33,259 nt of DNA, taken from an uncultured Acidobacteriia bacterium (GTDB taxonomy: Bacteria; Acidobacteriota; Terriglobia; Bryobacterales; Bryobacteraceae). The translations under genes were made by a program, and so were the position numbers. The notes beneath the pieces were generated by a model. That model was not told the origin of the DNA and searched no databases. It saw nothing but the letters and a program-made list of their open reading frames with translations. Numbering within the stretch: the first letter of the stretch is position 1; every line of letters begins with the position of its first letter. Shown here one piece after another: positions 33,111 to 33,259 of the stretch. Location: contig CAINNJ010000037.1 in NCBI GenBank assembly GCA_903851195.1, positions 1-33,259 on the forward strand. Reading direction: 5' to 3'.

Positions 33111-33204
33111 AAATCATAGTGAGTTTCCGGCAAGCGTGCATGAAACCCAGCGCGGATAACTGTTAAGGTCGTTCTGCCGCCGGACCCCGGCGGGGAGGAA
33201 GACC
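33111..33204. other. Short spacer right of the IS
   Basis: It begins with the right copy of the target duplication (AAATCATAG). No gene is seen before the ATG at 33205. A strong ribosome-binding site (GGGGAGGAAG) lies at its end. Confidence 0.4.
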
Positions 33205-33259
33205 ATGACGCGAAGCAAGGCACCAGCCCTCAGCCTTGAAGAAGTCAAAGCGCGATTTG
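33205..33259 (+). CDS. 5' end of a gene, possibly an IS66-type accessory protein
   Basis: An ATG with GGGGAGGAAG 4 nt upstream begins MTRSKAPALSLEEVKARF and the window ends. The ALSLEEVKARF head resembles small proteins that precede IS66-type transposases (SLxxLxxxFExWR), but only 18 residues are visible. That it is a gene is likely from the ribosome-binding site; its family is a guess. Confidence 0.45.
   Translation, partial: MTRSKAPALSLEEVKARF

Overview
The window is GC-rich chromosomal DNA, probably from an acidobacterium of the Solibacter/Bryobacter type. This is inferred from gene content: two Oar-like TonB-dependent receptors of about 1,085 residues with a carboxypeptidase-regulatory-like N-terminus, CRTAC1/ASPIC-UnbV FG-GAP proteins, a PPC/DUF296 secreted protein and a many-PAS histidine kinase. 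No 16S or other phylogenetic marker is present, so the assignment is not proven.

Layout. (1) 1-4138, minus strand: a two-component set of FixJ-like regulator, six-PAS histidine kinase and a truncated receiver-only protein, ending at a hairpin. (2) 4139-5871: mostly non-coding, with tRNA-Pro(TGG), its promoter, a hairpin terminator, short repeats and the 5' remnant of an AhpD/CMD-like gene. (3) 5872-21701, plus strand: a long, tightly packed gene train: CMD1, MFS1, DUF3179 protein, TonB receptor 1, CMD2, a 64-residue heptad-repeat peptide, CRTAC1-like protein, RnfD/NqrB-like membrane protein, ABC permease, ABC ATPase, ABC substrate-binding protein, and a TPR/FG-GAP/ASPIC lipoprotein. (4) 22150-29427: a rearranged second set of the same families (MFS2 with DUF296, CMD3, TonB receptor 2, CMD4, CMD5). 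CMD3 and CMD5 carry disruptions. (5) 29797-30837: a reductive-dehalogenase-like Fe-S protein. (6) 31260-33110: an ISKra4-type insertion sequence with 24-bp terminal inverted repeats, a near-perfect target duplication and an internally deleted transposase. A probable second transposon gene runs off the right edge.

Two observations stand out. First, the DUF3179 gene has an in-frame TGA exactly at the first cysteine of the family's TYCxLC motif. It is followed at once by a strong stem-loop with a GGTCT apical loop, the loop sequence of the E. coli fdhF SECIS. I read it as a selenoprotein with a U-x-x-C redox motif rather than a broken gene. Second, six copies of a 21-nt dyad-like box (TART-N9-YTATTG) precede the CMD, TonB and coiled-coil genes. 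Three of them lie exactly 44 nt before the start codon. This suggests one co-regulated regulon made from duplicated CMD/MFS/TonB modules.

The combined set (outer-membrane receptor, periplasmic FG-GAP proteins, ABC importer, MFS permeases, thiol/selenol redox enzymes and an RnfD-like membrane protein) looks like an uncharacterised uptake-and-redox system. Its substrate cannot be told from the sequence. All assignments come from reading the sequence; no database search was possible.
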